Shown in pieces: positions 23,400 to 31,963 of a stretch of DNA of 39,958 nucleotides (its first letter is position 1; every line of letters begins with the position of its first letter). The stretch is from positions 1 to 39,958 of the forward strand of contig JANQNP010000013.1 in assembly GCA_028279505.1 (NCBI GenBank). Reading direction: 5' to 3'. The notes beneath the pieces are model-generated. The model saw only the letters and a list, made by a program, of their open reading frames with translations. It was not told the origin of the DNA and made no database searches. The translations under genes were made by a program, and so were the position numbers. This DNA comes from Dehalococcoidia bacterium (GTDB lineage: Bacteria > Chloroflexota > Dehalococcoidia > UBA2979).

Positions 23400-24563
23400 C
23401 TAGGCCGACTGGTAGACGACGTCGCCGGCGAGGACGACCGCGCGGACGCGCTGGAGGGCCTCGATGTCCTCGGTGGGGTCGCCTTCGACGACGAGGAGGT
23501 CGGCGCGCTTGCCGGGGGCGATAACGCCGCGATCGGGGAGGTCGAGGTGGTCGGCGGAGGTGCTGGTGGCGAGCTTCATCGTCTCGATCGGCGAGAGGTC
23601 CGCCAGCTCCTGGGTGACGGCGAGGGCCTGCGCGAGGTCCTCGTGGGGTGCATTCGGGATCCCGGAGTCGGTGCTCATGAGGACCTTGCAGCCGGCGCCG
23701 ATCAGGGACTTCGTCACGTCGGCGCGCATGTCCCAGCGCGGCTGACCTCGGTAACGACCGAAGCCGCGGTGGATGGTGGGTGAGACGCCGATGCCGCGGC
23801 GGGCGATGTCGAGGATGACGGCGTCGTCCTTCAGGGAGCCCTCGGGGGTCTGGAACGAGCAGTGTTCGATCATGTCGACGGGGGCCTCGACAGCGGCCTT
23901 GATGCCCTCGACGCCGTGGGCGTGGGCGGTGACCTTCATCTCGAGGCGGTGGGCCTCGGCGACGATGGCGCGGAGCTCCTCGACGGAGAACTGGGCGGCG
24001 AAGACGTTGGTGCCGGGGGTCATGTTGCCGCCGGAGGCCATGACCTTGATCCAGTCGGCGCCGGCCTTCTTGCGCTCGCGGACGGCGACCTTGACGCCGT
24101 CGATGCCGTCGGCCTCGCCGCCCATGAACCAGCAGTGGCCGCCGGTGGGGGTGATCGGCGCGCCCGCGACGAGCAGGTTCGGCCCGGCGACGAGGCCCTG
24201 GTTGATGGAGTTCCGCAGCTCGACGGCGAGGTCGGTGGGGGCGCCGAGGTCGCGGACGGTGGTGATGCCGGCCTCGACCATGCGGCGGGCGGCGCCGGCC
24301 ATGCGGAGCAGCATCTGCGCGGGGGTGTCGGCGTCGTAGACCTCGCGCCAGTCCTCGCCGGCGTTGAAGCAGAGGTGGGTGTGGGCCTCGATCAGGCCGG
24401 GGACGGTGGTGCAGCCGGATACGTCGAGGATGTGCGCGCCCTCGGCGGGCCGCTCGGCGACAGTGCCGTCAGCGGTGAAGACGCTCTGCTCGGCGGCCGC
24501 GTCTGCGACGCCATCCCACACGCGGCCACCGCGCAGCTCCAACGGCGTCGGCTCAGTTCCCAT
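23400..24563 (-). CDS. Metal-dependent amidohydrolase (imidazolonepropionase/prolidase-like)
   Basis: A 387-residue TIM-barrel hydrolase. Metal ligands follow the amidohydrolase pattern: H61 and H63 (EAHTHL), K173 (WIKVMASGG, probably carboxylated), H214/H216 (TAHAHG), H234 (IEHCSF) and D299 (STDSGIPN). This is the binuclear arrangement of the group holding Xaa-Pro dipeptidases and related cyclic amide hydrolases. It ends with VIAPGKRADLLVVEGDP, the small beta domain common to the superfamily. AGGA lies eight bases before the ATG. It lies downstream of the aminotransferase and aldo-keto reductase on the same strand, perhaps one catabolic unit. Confidence 0.93.
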   Translation of the reverse strand: MGTEPTPLELRGGRVWDGVADAAAEQSVFTADGTVAERPAEGAHILDVSGCTTVPGLIEAHTHLCFNAGEDWREVYDADTPAQMLLRMAGAARRMVEAGITTVRDLGAPTDLAVELRNSINQGLVAGPNLLVAGAPITPTGGHCWFMGGEADGIDGVKVAVRERKKAGADWIKVMASGGNMTPGTNVFAAQFSVEELRAIVAEAHRLEMKVTAHAHGVEGIKAAVEAPVDMIEHCSFQTPEGSLKDDAVILDIARRGIGVSPTIHRGFGRYRGQPRWDMRADVTKSLIGAGCKVLMSTDSGIPNAPHEDLAQALAVTQELADLSPIETMKLATSTSADHLDLPDRGVIAPGKRADLLVVEGDPTEDIEALQRVRAVVLAGDVVYQSA

Positions 24564-24711
24564 CGAGCGGTCCTATCTCATCCAGTGCGGGTCTCATCGA
24601 TGCGGGGTCGGGTGTCCGTGGGCAGCCTACCCGCAGGAGGAATGCGGGTGGGGCGCCCTCGAGGGCCGGTGGAGGCGTAGCTGGTGGCACGACGCGCGGC
24701 GCCGGCGGTGG

Positions 24712-26100
24712 CTAGGTGATGCCCAGCTCCGCCTCGACGCCACCGATGGCCTGGCTGAGGCCCTCGACGAGGGAGTCGACCTCTTCGCGGTTGATCGTGA
24801 GCGGCGGGGCGACCTGGATCGACGCGCCGGCCCTCGAGAGGATGCCGGCGTCGAGGAGCTGGTGGGTCATCCGCTTCGGGAGCTCGTCGGCGTCCTCGAA
24901 CTCCTCGCCGGTTGCGGGGTCCCGCTTCAGGTCGACCGCCCGCATGAGGCCGATGCCGCGCGTCTCGGCGACGATCTTGTGGCGGGACTTCAGGCCCTCG
25001 AGCTGTTCGCCCAGGTACTCGCCGGTGGCGGCGCTGTTCTCGGGCAGGCGCTCGCGCTCGAGGATCTCGAGGTTGGCGAGGGCGACGGCGCAGCTGACGG
25101 GGTTGGCGCCCCAAGTGGAGCCGCCGACGAAGGCGTCCTTCTTCTCGCCGACGAAGGCCTCGGCGACCTTGTCGGAGGCGCCGACGGCGGCGATGGGGGC
25201 GTAGCCGGAGGAGATCTGCTTCGCCATCGTGAGCAGGTCCGGCTCGATGCCGAAGTGCTCGGAGGCGAACCACTTGCCGGTGCGGCCGAAGCCGTTGATC
25301 ACCTCGTCGTGGATGAGGAGGATGCCGTGCTCCTCGGTGACCTTACGGAGGTGCTCCCAGTACTCGCGGGAGGGGACGTGGCTGCCGTTGGAGGTGGAGA
25401 TCGGCTCGGCGATCAGGGCGGCGATGGTCTCGGGCTTCTCGAACTTAATGATCTCCTCGGTGTAGCGGGCCCAGAACATGTCATCGAGTTCGGTGGCGTC
25501 GTTCTTCAGCGCGCCGAAGCCGTTGGAGTTGGGGACGTGGACGACGCCCGGGAGCAGGGGCTCGAAGGGGGCGCGGTTCATGGCGCTGGAGGCGTTGAGG
25601 CTGAGGGCGCCGAGGGTGGTGCCGTGGTAGGAGCCGATGCGCGAGATGACCTTGTACCGCTTCGTGTCGCCGCGGTTGTAGTGGTACTGCTTCGCCATGC
25701 GGACGGCGGTCTCGACGGCCTCGGAGCCTGAGTTCACGAAGTAGAACTTGTTCAGGGTCGACGGCGTGAGGTCGGCGAGCTTTGAGGCGAGGTCGATCGC
25801 GGGCGGGGTGGCGTAGGCGAAGGGGTTGGCGAAGGAGAGCTTCGTCATCTGCTCGGCGGCGACGTTGGCCAGCTCCTCGCGGCCGTGCCCGACGGCGACG
25901 ACCCAGAGGCCGGACATGGCGTCGATGTAGCGCTTGCCGTCCATCGCCTCGAGGTAGATGCCGTCGCCGCCGTCGATGACGACGAAGCCGTCGTCCTGGG
26001 CGAGGTCGTTGTACTGCTGGGTGTGGACCCAGAGGTGGTCGAGGCCGCGCTGGACGTAGTCGCTGGCCGGCGCCGCCGCGCGGTCGATCGTGTCGGTCAT
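24712..26100 (-). CDS. Class III PLP-dependent aminotransferase (omega-amino acid:pyruvate type)
   Basis: A 462-residue fold-type I aminotransferase. PLP-site residues: SGSEAVE (124-130), the YHG loop at 158-160, DEV (265-267) in LIHDEVINGFGRTGKW, and the Schiff-base K294 in TMAKQISSGYAPIAA. The N-terminal HTQQYND and the size match omega-amino acid or beta-alanine/taurine:pyruvate transaminases that convert terminal amines to aldehydes. GGAGG precedes the ATG. The aldo-keto reductase gene ends 34 bases upstream, so an amine-to-aldehyde-to-alcohol step is a plausible but unproven link. Confidence 0.93.
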   Translation of the reverse strand: MTDTIDRAAAPASDYVQRGLDHLWVHTQQYNDLAQDDGFVVIDGGDGIYLEAMDGKRYIDAMSGLWVVAVGHGREELANVAAEQMTKLSFANPFAYATPPAIDLASKLADLTPSTLNKFYFVNSGSEAVETAVRMAKQYHYNRGDTKRYKVISRIGSYHGTTLGALSLNASSAMNRAPFEPLLPGVVHVPNSNGFGALKNDATELDDMFWARYTEEIIKFEKPETIAALIAEPISTSNGSHVPSREYWEHLRKVTEEHGILLIHDEVINGFGRTGKWFASEHFGIEPDLLTMAKQISSGYAPIAAVGASDKVAEAFVGEKKDAFVGGSTWGANPVSCAVALANLEILERERLPENSAATGEYLGEQLEGLKSRHKIVAETRGIGLMRAVDLKRDPATGEEFEDADELPKRMTHQLLDAGILSRAGASIQVAPPLTINREEVDSLVEGLSQAIGGVEAELGIT

Positions 26101-26134
26101 GAGGAGCCTCCGCCGCTTCCGAGGGAGCCCGATG

Positions 26135-27124
26135 CTACACGGCCTGCTCGGCGTCTACGTAGGTCGGAACGTCCTCTTCTTCGAAGATGCGGTCGATGGC
26201 GGCGCGGATGTCGTCGGTGAGGCGCCAGTCGGCGGCGGCGACGTTCTCCTGGAGCTCGCGCTCGTTGCGCATGCCAACGAGGGCAACGGAGACGGCGGGG
26301 TTGCCGAGGACCCAGGCGATGGCGAGCTGGGGGAGGGACTTGCCGTGGCCGGCGGCGAGTTCCTTCAGGCGCTCGGCGACCTTGATCTCCTTCTGGAAGT
26401 GGTCGCCGGTGAAGAGCGGGAGGCCGAAGGCCTTGCCGCTGCTACGCCAGTCCCAGTCGACAAAGGTGGTGTCGGGGGTGAAGGTGCCGGAGAGGAGGCC
26501 GAAGCCGAGGCTGCCGTAGGCCATGTAGCCGGTGTTGGTTTCGAGGCAGTAGGGGAGCACCTCGCTCTCCATGCGGCGGTCGAACATGTGGTAGCCGACC
26601 TGGTTGGCGGCGAGGTGTCCGTGGCGTTCGCACTCCTTCATCATGTCGACGGTGAAGTTGGAGACGCCGTAGTGGCGGATCCTGCCGCTGGCTTTGAGCT
26701 CCTCGAGGCCGCGCATCGTCTCCTCGAACGGTGTGTCGTGGTCCGGCCAGTGGATGAGCATCAGGTCGATGACGTCGGTGTTCAGGCGTTGGAGGCAGCC
26801 CTCTGTGTGCTCGATGATGTGCTCGCGCTTCGAGTTGCGGCCGGTCACCTTGGGGGTGTCGTCGTAGTCGAAGCCGACCTTGGTGACGAGGGTGATGTCC
26901 TTGCGGCGGTCGCCGAGGGCCTTGGCGAGCAGCTCCTCGGAGTGGTTGGGGCCGTAGACCTCGGCGGTGTCGAACAGCGTGATGCCGGCGTCGATCGCCT
27001 GGTTCACGGCGAGGGCGGCGTCGTCGACATCGATTTCGCCGTAGGAGGTGGTGCTCATCTCCCAGGTGCCGAAGCCGACCGCCGAGACGACGAGGTCCGT
27101 GTCGCCGATCCGTCGCTGTTCCAT
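26135..27124 (-). CDS. Aldo/keto reductase
   Basis: A 329-residue NADPH-dependent TIM-barrel reductase. The catalytic tetrad is visible: D52 and Y57 (FDTAEVYG), K82 (TKVG) and H125 (LIHWPD). YGVSNF and the C-terminal VALVGMRNERELQENV (NADPH phosphate-binding region) are typical of the AKR group of aldehyde or sugar reductases. A GGGAGG Shine-Dalgarno lies upstream. It is the first gene of the leftward cluster with the aminotransferase and amidohydrolase. Confidence 0.94.
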   Translation of the reverse strand: MEQRRIGDTDLVVSAVGFGTWEMSTTSYGEIDVDDAALAVNQAIDAGITLFDTAEVYGPNHSEELLAKALGDRRKDITLVTKVGFDYDDTPKVTGRNSKREHIIEHTEGCLQRLNTDVIDLMLIHWPDHDTPFEETMRGLEELKASGRIRHYGVSNFTVDMMKECERHGHLAANQVGYHMFDRRMESEVLPYCLETNTGYMAYGSLGFGLLSGTFTPDTTFVDWDWRSSGKAFGLPLFTGDHFQKEIKVAERLKELAAGHGKSLPQLAIAWVLGNPAVSVALVGMRNERELQENVAAADWRLTDDIRAAIDRIFEEEDVPTYVDAEQAV

Positions 27125-27219
27125 GAGGTCCTCCCGCCGGTGCCTGTCGCGACGAGATGATAACGATCGGTATTGCGGCGCGATGAACGCGGGCGGACCG
27201 TTCCTCCTAGGCTGGGGCG

Positions 27220-27735
27220 ATGTCCGAGCCGAGCGTCCGCGCCGCGACCGAGGCCGATCTCCCGGCGATCAACGCGATCTACAACCGCGAGGTGCGTGAG
27301 GGGACGGCGACGTGGGACCTCGACGAGTGGTCCGCGGAGCGGCGGCTCGACTGGTTTCGCGCACACGAGGACGGCGAGCCGATCCTGGTGGCGGAGCTGG
27401 GTGGCGCGGTTGTCGGGTTTGCCTACCTCACGCGGTACCGGGACCGCAGCGGGTACCGCTTCACGCGCGAGAACAGCGTCTTCGTTGACCCGGAGCACCA
27501 GCGGCGCGGGGTTGGGCGAGCGCTGCTGGCGGCGCTGATCGAGGCGGCGCGTGACCTCGGGATGCGATCGCTCCTCGCGTGGATCGACGACGACAACACC
27601 GGGAGTATCCAGCTGCACCGGGCGTTCGGGTACGAACAGATCGGGCGCGAGCCGGAGACCGGCTACAAGTTCGGGAAGTGGCGCACGTCGGTGGAGTTGC
27701 AGATGATGCTGGAGCGACCCGAGGTCAGCGACTAG
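27220..27735 (+). CDS. GNAT N-acetyltransferase, phosphinothricin-acetyltransferase-like
   Basis: A 171-residue acetyl-CoA-dependent acetyltransferase. VRAATEADLPAINAIYNREV opens the fold; the acetyl-CoA loop is HQRRGVGRALL, followed by the C-terminal DDDNTGSIQLHRAFGYE, the signature seen in phosphinothricin, methionine sulfone and related amine acetyltransferases. The last 11 bases overlap the convergent hydrolase gene. Likely detoxifies an amino-acid-like compound; the true substrate is unknown. Confidence 0.92.
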   Translation: MSEPSVRAATEADLPAINAIYNREVREGTATWDLDEWSAERRLDWFRAHEDGEPILVAELGGAVVGFAYLTRYRDRSGYRFTRENSVFVDPEHQRRGVGRALLAALIEAARDLGMRSLLAWIDDDNTGSIQLHRAFGYEQIGREPETGYKFGKWRTSVELQMMLERPEVSD

Positions 27736-28660
27736 CCGCGCCCGGCTCCGCAGCGCCCTCGTCGGCGCCTGCTTCGAGGAAGGCGAGCACCTCCCGGGCG
27801 ACGCGGTCCGGCTCCGTGATCAGCAGGTCGTGGCCGACCCTCGGGATCAGCGCCGTCTGCACGGTGGGGGCAACGGCGGCGAGGCGCCGGACGGCCCTGG
27901 TGGCGGAGTAGGTTGCCTCGTCCTCGCCGACGACGAAGAGGGTCGGGGGTGCGAGGCGGGCCCACTTGGCGTCGGTGAGCACCGTCGGTGCGATGAACTT
28001 GTGGCGCTTGAAGGAGCGCCTGGAGAGCAACGTCTCCTCGATCTGCTCATCGACCAGGGCGTTCGTCGCGCCGCCGCGTCGCACGGCGTTCGCGCTGTAC
28101 CAGCGGAGGTAGCGCCGTGTGACGAACTCCAGCGGGACGAAGTAGTAGAGCATCGCGCGGATCAGCAGCCCGACGCGCGGTCGCAGCACGGTCGACGCGG
28201 GTGCGAGCAGCGCGAGCCGGCGGAGGCGGTCGGGATGCGCGAGGGCGTACTGGCTGGCGATCCAGGCGCCGTAGGAGTAGGCGGCGAGGTCGAACTCCTC
28301 CAGCTCGAGCGCGTCGACCAGCTCGGACAGCCAGCGCACGAAGTCGTGCGGCTCCGAGAACGGCTCACGGTAGACGCTGCGTCCGTAGTCGAAGATCTGG
28401 TCGACGGCGTAGGTGCGGTGTTCGGCGGAGAGCCGCTCGATCAGGGGCGCCCACGAGAGCGACGTTTCGTTGTCGCCCGGCAGGAGCAGCAGCGGTCGCC
28501 CCGACCGCAGACCGCTGATGCGCACGAAGGTCTCGCCGGCGGGGGTGTCGACGACGCGATCCTCGGAAGGGACGGGCCAGCGGCTTGCTCGCTGCTCGTA
28601 CCAGCGGAGGTAGCGCGCACGCGCCTCCTCCGAGCGGAACGGGTGATGGGGCGGGTTCAC
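27725..28660 (-). CDS. Alpha/beta hydrolase
   Basis: A 311-residue alpha/beta-hydrolase-fold enzyme. The nucleophile elbow is AYSYGAW (Ser about 150), the acid probably lies in VVGEDEATY, and the catalytic His is in PRVGHDLL near the C-terminus. The N-terminal LLLLPGDNETSLSW corresponds to the oxyanion region (HGxxG replaced by PGDN). The GTG start at 28660 sits in the second copy of an 8-base tandem duplication; an ATG at 28671 has the better Shine-Dalgarno but hits TGA after four codons. Function unspecified (esterase, haloalkane or peptide type). Confidence 0.87.
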   Translation of the reverse strand: MNPPHHPFRSEEARARYLRWYEQRASRWPVPSEDRVVDTPAGETFVRISGLRSGRPLLLLPGDNETSLSWAPLIERLSAEHRTYAVDQIFDYGRSVYREPFSEPHDFVRWLSELVDALELEEFDLAAYSYGAWIASQYALAHPDRLRRLALLAPASTVLRPRVGLLIRAMLYYFVPLEFVTRRYLRWYSANAVRRGGATNALVDEQIEETLLSRRSFKRHKFIAPTVLTDAKWARLAPPTLFVVGEDEATYSATRAVRRLAAVAPTVQTALIPRVGHDLLITEPDRVAREVLAFLEAGADEGAAEPGAASR

Positions 28661-28668
28661 GGGTTCAC
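28653..28668 (-). repeat. 8-bp tandem duplication at the hydrolase start
   Basis: GTGAACCC twice in a row on the coding strand (28668-28661 and 28660-28653). With a single copy, the ATG at 28671, which has AGGA nine bases upstream, would read in frame into the hydrolase (M-V-N-P-P). With two copies it meets TGA after four codons and a GTG in the second copy must be used. Confidence 0.6.
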
Positions 28669-29284
28669 CATGCCGCGCTTCCTCGCGCGACGCCCTCGGA
28701 CGTCGCGCCCGTCCGCCGTCCTCGGTCGGGGCCGATCGCGGGACGGATCGCGGCGAGGCTAGGGCTCGCTCACGCGACGTCCGTAGGGGCGGGAGTCACG
28801 GGGGCGGATGACCGCCGGCCCCGGGGCGAGGCAGGGTGCGGCTGCAGGCGAGTCTGACAAACGCACCACGCCGATCACTGACGGGCCTGAACATCGGCTG
28901 ACGGCTCTTGCGCACTCGATGGGGCGAGCCAGGTGAGTTTCGCTTCGTCAGGTTCGCGACGCGACTCGCGGTGGGTCGCGACCGGGTGGCAGCGCGATCG
29001 TCGCACGGGGTGCGCGGTCGGATCCCCCCGGAACGATTGACTGATCGAGCCTTCGCGCGGCGTCGCGCGAGGGGTTGTCGGGCGTGGATTTGCCGGTTCA
29101 GGGCGTTCGAAAGTCCCGTCAGAATTGTGACCTAAGTCACTCCACTCTCACCTGATTCAGGCCGCCGACCGTTTGGCCTCTGCCGAGCTTGACGCCGGGA
29201 TTCTCCCGAGGGACTCCCAAGCTGCTCTCCAGAAACTCAACCGCAGCACACCAGCAAATCAACACCGCTCGGAGGAACCCACCC
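28661..29284. other. Long intergenic region upstream of the chemoreceptor
   Basis: About 620 bases between divergent genes with no gene or RNA that I can support. It contains two CCTCGG hexamers (near 28690 and 28718), a GC hairpin TCGCGCG-GCGT-CGCGCGA (29053-29070) without a T run, and a CRP-like palindrome at 29126-29141. The chemoreceptor promoter and leader lie at its right end. Confidence 0.5.
29126..29141 (+). promoter_or_regulatory. CRP/FNR-like inverted repeat upstream of the chemoreceptor gene
   Basis: TGTGA-CCTAAG-TCACT: the TGTGA-N6-TCAC(A) layout of CRP-type sites, with 5-bp perfect arms GTGAC/GTCAC. It lies about 145 bases before the GTG start. The regulator is unknown; the site is proposed from its symmetry only. 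Confidence 0.4.
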
Positions 29285-31729
29285 GTGGAACAGTTGAATC
29301 AGGCGCTGGGGCGATTGCGCCTCAGCATGAAACTGACCGTGATGCTCGCGATCCCGGTGGCGGCGCTGCTGGTGTTCTCGGCGATCCAGGTCAGGGGGAA
29401 GATGGCCGAGGCCAGCGACCTGGGAGACCTGGGTGAGCTGTCCGAGCTTGCAGTGACGACCAGCGCGCTGTTGCACGAGACCCAGAAGGAGCGGGGCATC
29501 ACCGCGCTGTTCATGGGGAGCGACGGCACGGAGCACGGCAACCAGCTCGCGGACCAGCGGCGGAACGTGGACGCGCGGCGCGCGGACCTCGAGACAGCGC
29601 TGGCGAAGACCGACGCGTCCTCGTTCGGTTCCGCGTTCGCGTCGCGGGTGGCGGAGACGAGCGGCTTCTTCGGCCGGCTCGACACGCACCGCAGCAGCGT
29701 CGACCGGCTGTCGCTGTCGACGGGCGACGCGATCGGCTTCTACACGCAGTGGAACGCGGCGATGCTCGGCACGGTCGAGGAGGTCGGCGCGCTCAGCGAC
29801 AACGCGGAGCTGTCGCGGACGATCGCGGCCTACGTGAATTGGATGCAGGGGAAGGAGCGCGCCGGCCAGGAGCGCGCGGTCCTCAGCAACACGTTCGCGG
29901 CCGGCAGCTTTCAGGGCGACTTCTTCAACCGGTTCTCGCGGCTGGTCGCCGAGCAGGAGACCTACCAGCGCGTGTTCGAGTCGTTCGCCACGCCCGAGCA
30001 GCTCGACTTCGCGGAGCGGACCGTGCAGGGCCGCGACGTGGACGCGGTCAACGAGATGCGGCAGATCGCCTTCAACGGCGCGACCGCGACGGACCTGGGC
30101 GTCGACGCGAACGTCTGGTTCGACTCGATGACGGTGATGATCAACGAGCTGAAGGCGGTTGAGGACCACCTGGCCGAGGAGTTGAGCACGACGGCCGCGG
30201 ACCTGCGCTCCTCGGCGCAGCGCAGCCTCTACCTGCTGGCCGCCCTGGTGGTGGCGATGGTCGCCCTCTCGGCGGCGAGCGCGTTCGTGATCGCCCGTCT
30301 GCTGGCGAGCCAGGTGAAGCAGCTCGCCTCCGGTCTCAGCAAGGTCGCGGTCGGCGACGTCACGCACCAGATCGACATCGACAGCACGGACGAGGTCGGC
30401 GAGATGGCGGACTCGTACCGCCAGATGCAGAGCTACCTGGACGAGATGGTCGGCGCCGCGCAGCAGATCGCGGATGGCGACCTGACGGCACGGGTGCAGC
30501 CGCGCGGGGACAACGACGCGCTGGGCAACGCGTTCCAGTCGATGATCGCCAACCTCGCGGACCTGATCGGTCGTACGACCGAGACGGCGAGCAGGATGGT
30601 GGTCTCGAAGGACGAGCTGGCGGCGTCGGCCGACCAGGCGGCGACGGCGACGCAGGAGGTCGCGAAGACGAGCGCGCAGGTGGCCGAGGGCACCTCGGAA
30701 CAGGCGCAGTCCGTCTCCGACATTCACACGAACGTGGAGCAGCTGCTGACGGCGATCGGCCAGGTGTCGACCGGCGCGCAGGAGCAGGCGACGAGCGCGG
30801 ACGAGGCCGGGGCCGTTGGCACGCAGGTCGCGACCGCCGCGGAGAGCCTCGCGCAGTCCGCGCAGACGGCGGCGGAGCAGGCGGCCGAGGCGGCGGAGAC
30901 CGCCGAGAACGGCGCCAACATGGTCGACGACACGATCGCGGGGATCGGCCGGATCAAGGAGTCGATCGACCACGCGGCCGAGGAGATCTCACAGCTGGGC
31001 GAACGCTCACAGGAGATCGGCAAGATCGTCGCCGTCATTGAGGACATCGCCGCGCAGACGAACCTGCTGGCGCTCAACGCCGCGATCGAGGCGGCCCGGG
31101 CGGGCGAGCAGGGCCGCGGATTCGCGGTCGTCGCCGACGAGGTGCGCCAGCTCGCGGAGCGGGTCGCCTCGGCGACGAAGGAGATCGCCTCGCTGATCGC
31201 CGGCGTCCAGGACGGCGTCGACGCCTCGGTGAAGGCGATGGAAGAGGGCGCAACGGAGATGGACTCCGGGTCGCAGGTGGCCGCGCAGGCCGGCGAGGCC
31301 CTGGCCCAGATCCTCGCGGCGGCGAAGAGCGTCGCCGAGCAGATTCAGTCGATGGCGCACGAGTCGGACGGTATGCGCCAGTCCGGGGCGGAGATGATCC
31401 GCCTGCTGGACGGGATCCGAGAGGTGGTGGAGCGCGCGACCGTGGCCACCGCCGAGATGGAGACGACCGCCGGTACGGTCAACGAAGCCGTGGGCTCGAT
31501 CGCCACGGTCGCGGAGTCGAACAGCGCCGCGACCGAGGAGGTGTCGGCCGCGGCCGAGGAGATGTCGGCCCAGGTCGAGGAGGTCTCGGCGGCGACCGCG
31601 GAGTTCGGCAGGATGGCCGAGGACCTACAGTCGCAGGTCGCGCGCTTCCGCCTCTCGGAGACCGCCGGCACGCCGGTGAGCGAGGAGCCGCCGCGAGACG
31701 AGGACGAGCCGACCCGCCTCGCGGCGTAG
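29285..31729 (+). CDS. Methyl-accepting chemotaxis protein with extracellular NIT-like sensor
   Basis: An 814-residue transmembrane chemoreceptor. TM1 is about 16-36 ([18 protein letters not shown]). The helical extracellular domain (about 50-300) opens with [18 protein letters not shown], the hallmark of NIT (nitrate/nitrite-sensing) domains. TM2 is about 316-338, followed by two HAMP-like segments ([18 protein letters not shown] and [17 protein letters not shown]). The long coiled-coil signalling domain has the hairpin tip [19 protein letters not shown] near residue 590. No C-terminal CheR/CheB pentapeptide tether. GTG 29285 is chosen for GGAGGA upstream and because TM1 follows directly. 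No che genes lie nearby, so it is an orphan receptor. Confidence 0.93.
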   Translation: MEQLNQALGRLRLSMKLTVMLAIPVAALLVFSAIQVRGKMAEASDLGDLGELSELAVTTSALLHETQKERGITALFMGSDGTEHGNQLADQRRNVDARRADLETALAKTDASSFGSAFASRVAETSGFFGRLDTHRSSVDRLSLSTGDAIGFYTQWNAAMLGTVEEVGALSDNAELSRTIAAYVNWMQGKERAGQERAVLSNTFAAGSFQGDFFNRFSRLVAEQETYQRVFESFATPEQLDFAERTVQGRDVDAVNEMRQIAFNGATATDLGVDANVWFDSMTVMINELKAVEDHLAEELSTTAADLRSSAQRSLYLLAALVVAMVALSAASAFVIARLLASQVKQLASGLSKVAVGDVTHQIDIDSTDEVGEMADSYRQMQSYLDEMVGAAQQIADGDLTARVQPRGDNDALGNAFQSMIANLADLIGRTTETASRMVVSKDELAASADQAATATQEVAKTSAQVAEGTSEQAQSVSDIHTNVEQLLTAIGQVSTGAQEQATSADEAGAVGTQVATAAESLAQSAQTAAEQAAEAAETAENGANMVDDTIAGIGRIKESIDHAAEEISQLGERSQEIGKIVAVIEDIAAQTNLLALNAAIEAARAGEQGRGFAVVADEVRQLAERVASATKEIASLIAGVQDGVDASVKAMEEGATEMDSGSQVAAQAGEALAQILAAAKSVAEQIQSMAHESDGMRQSGAEMIRLLDGIREVVERATVATAEMETTAGTVNEAVGSIATVAESNSAATEEVSAAAEEMSAQVEEVSAATAEFGRMAEDLQSQVARFRLSETAGTPVSEEPPRDEDEPTRLAA

Positions 31730-31770
31730 TCCGCCCTCCAGCGAACCAGTCCGCCTCGCAACCAGCGGAC

Positions 31771-31815
31771 GAAACACCCCAGCCTCGGGTCAGGTCGCCC
31801 GGGCTGGGGTGTTTC
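31771..31815. terminator. Long hairpin terminator after the chemoreceptor gene
   Basis: Perfect 14-bp arms GAAACACCCCAGCC (31771-31784) and GGCTGGGGTGTTTC (31802-31815), with a further inner CGGG/CCCG pairing. It lies 40 bases after the chemoreceptor stop and ahead of the ABC-F gene. The trailing T tract is short (TTTC), so intrinsic termination may be partial; the symmetry could work on either strand. Confidence 0.8.
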
Positions 31816-31963
31816 GATCTCCTCGATCGGTCGCTGCGCCACGGGTGGGTGGCGAGCCGTGATCGCCGGCGCCGGGATCGCCTACGCTAGGAACCCCGAC
31901 TCCGCGACCCGGCGCCGGCAACTCGCCCCGTTCGAGGGCGGTCTCTGTTCGAGGATCACGATC

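Noticed and set aside
24364..25731. A 455-codon rightward open frame over the aminotransferase
   Set aside because: Antisense low-complexity frame; the leftward strand carries all PLP-enzyme motifs.
29053..29070. Hairpin as intrinsic terminator
   Set aside because: Short all-GC stem with no T tract and no gene ending just upstream on either strand.
29237..30973. A 578-codon leftward frame over the chemoreceptor
   Set aside because: Arg/His/Leu-rich shadow of the NIT and HAMP coding sequence; no domain.
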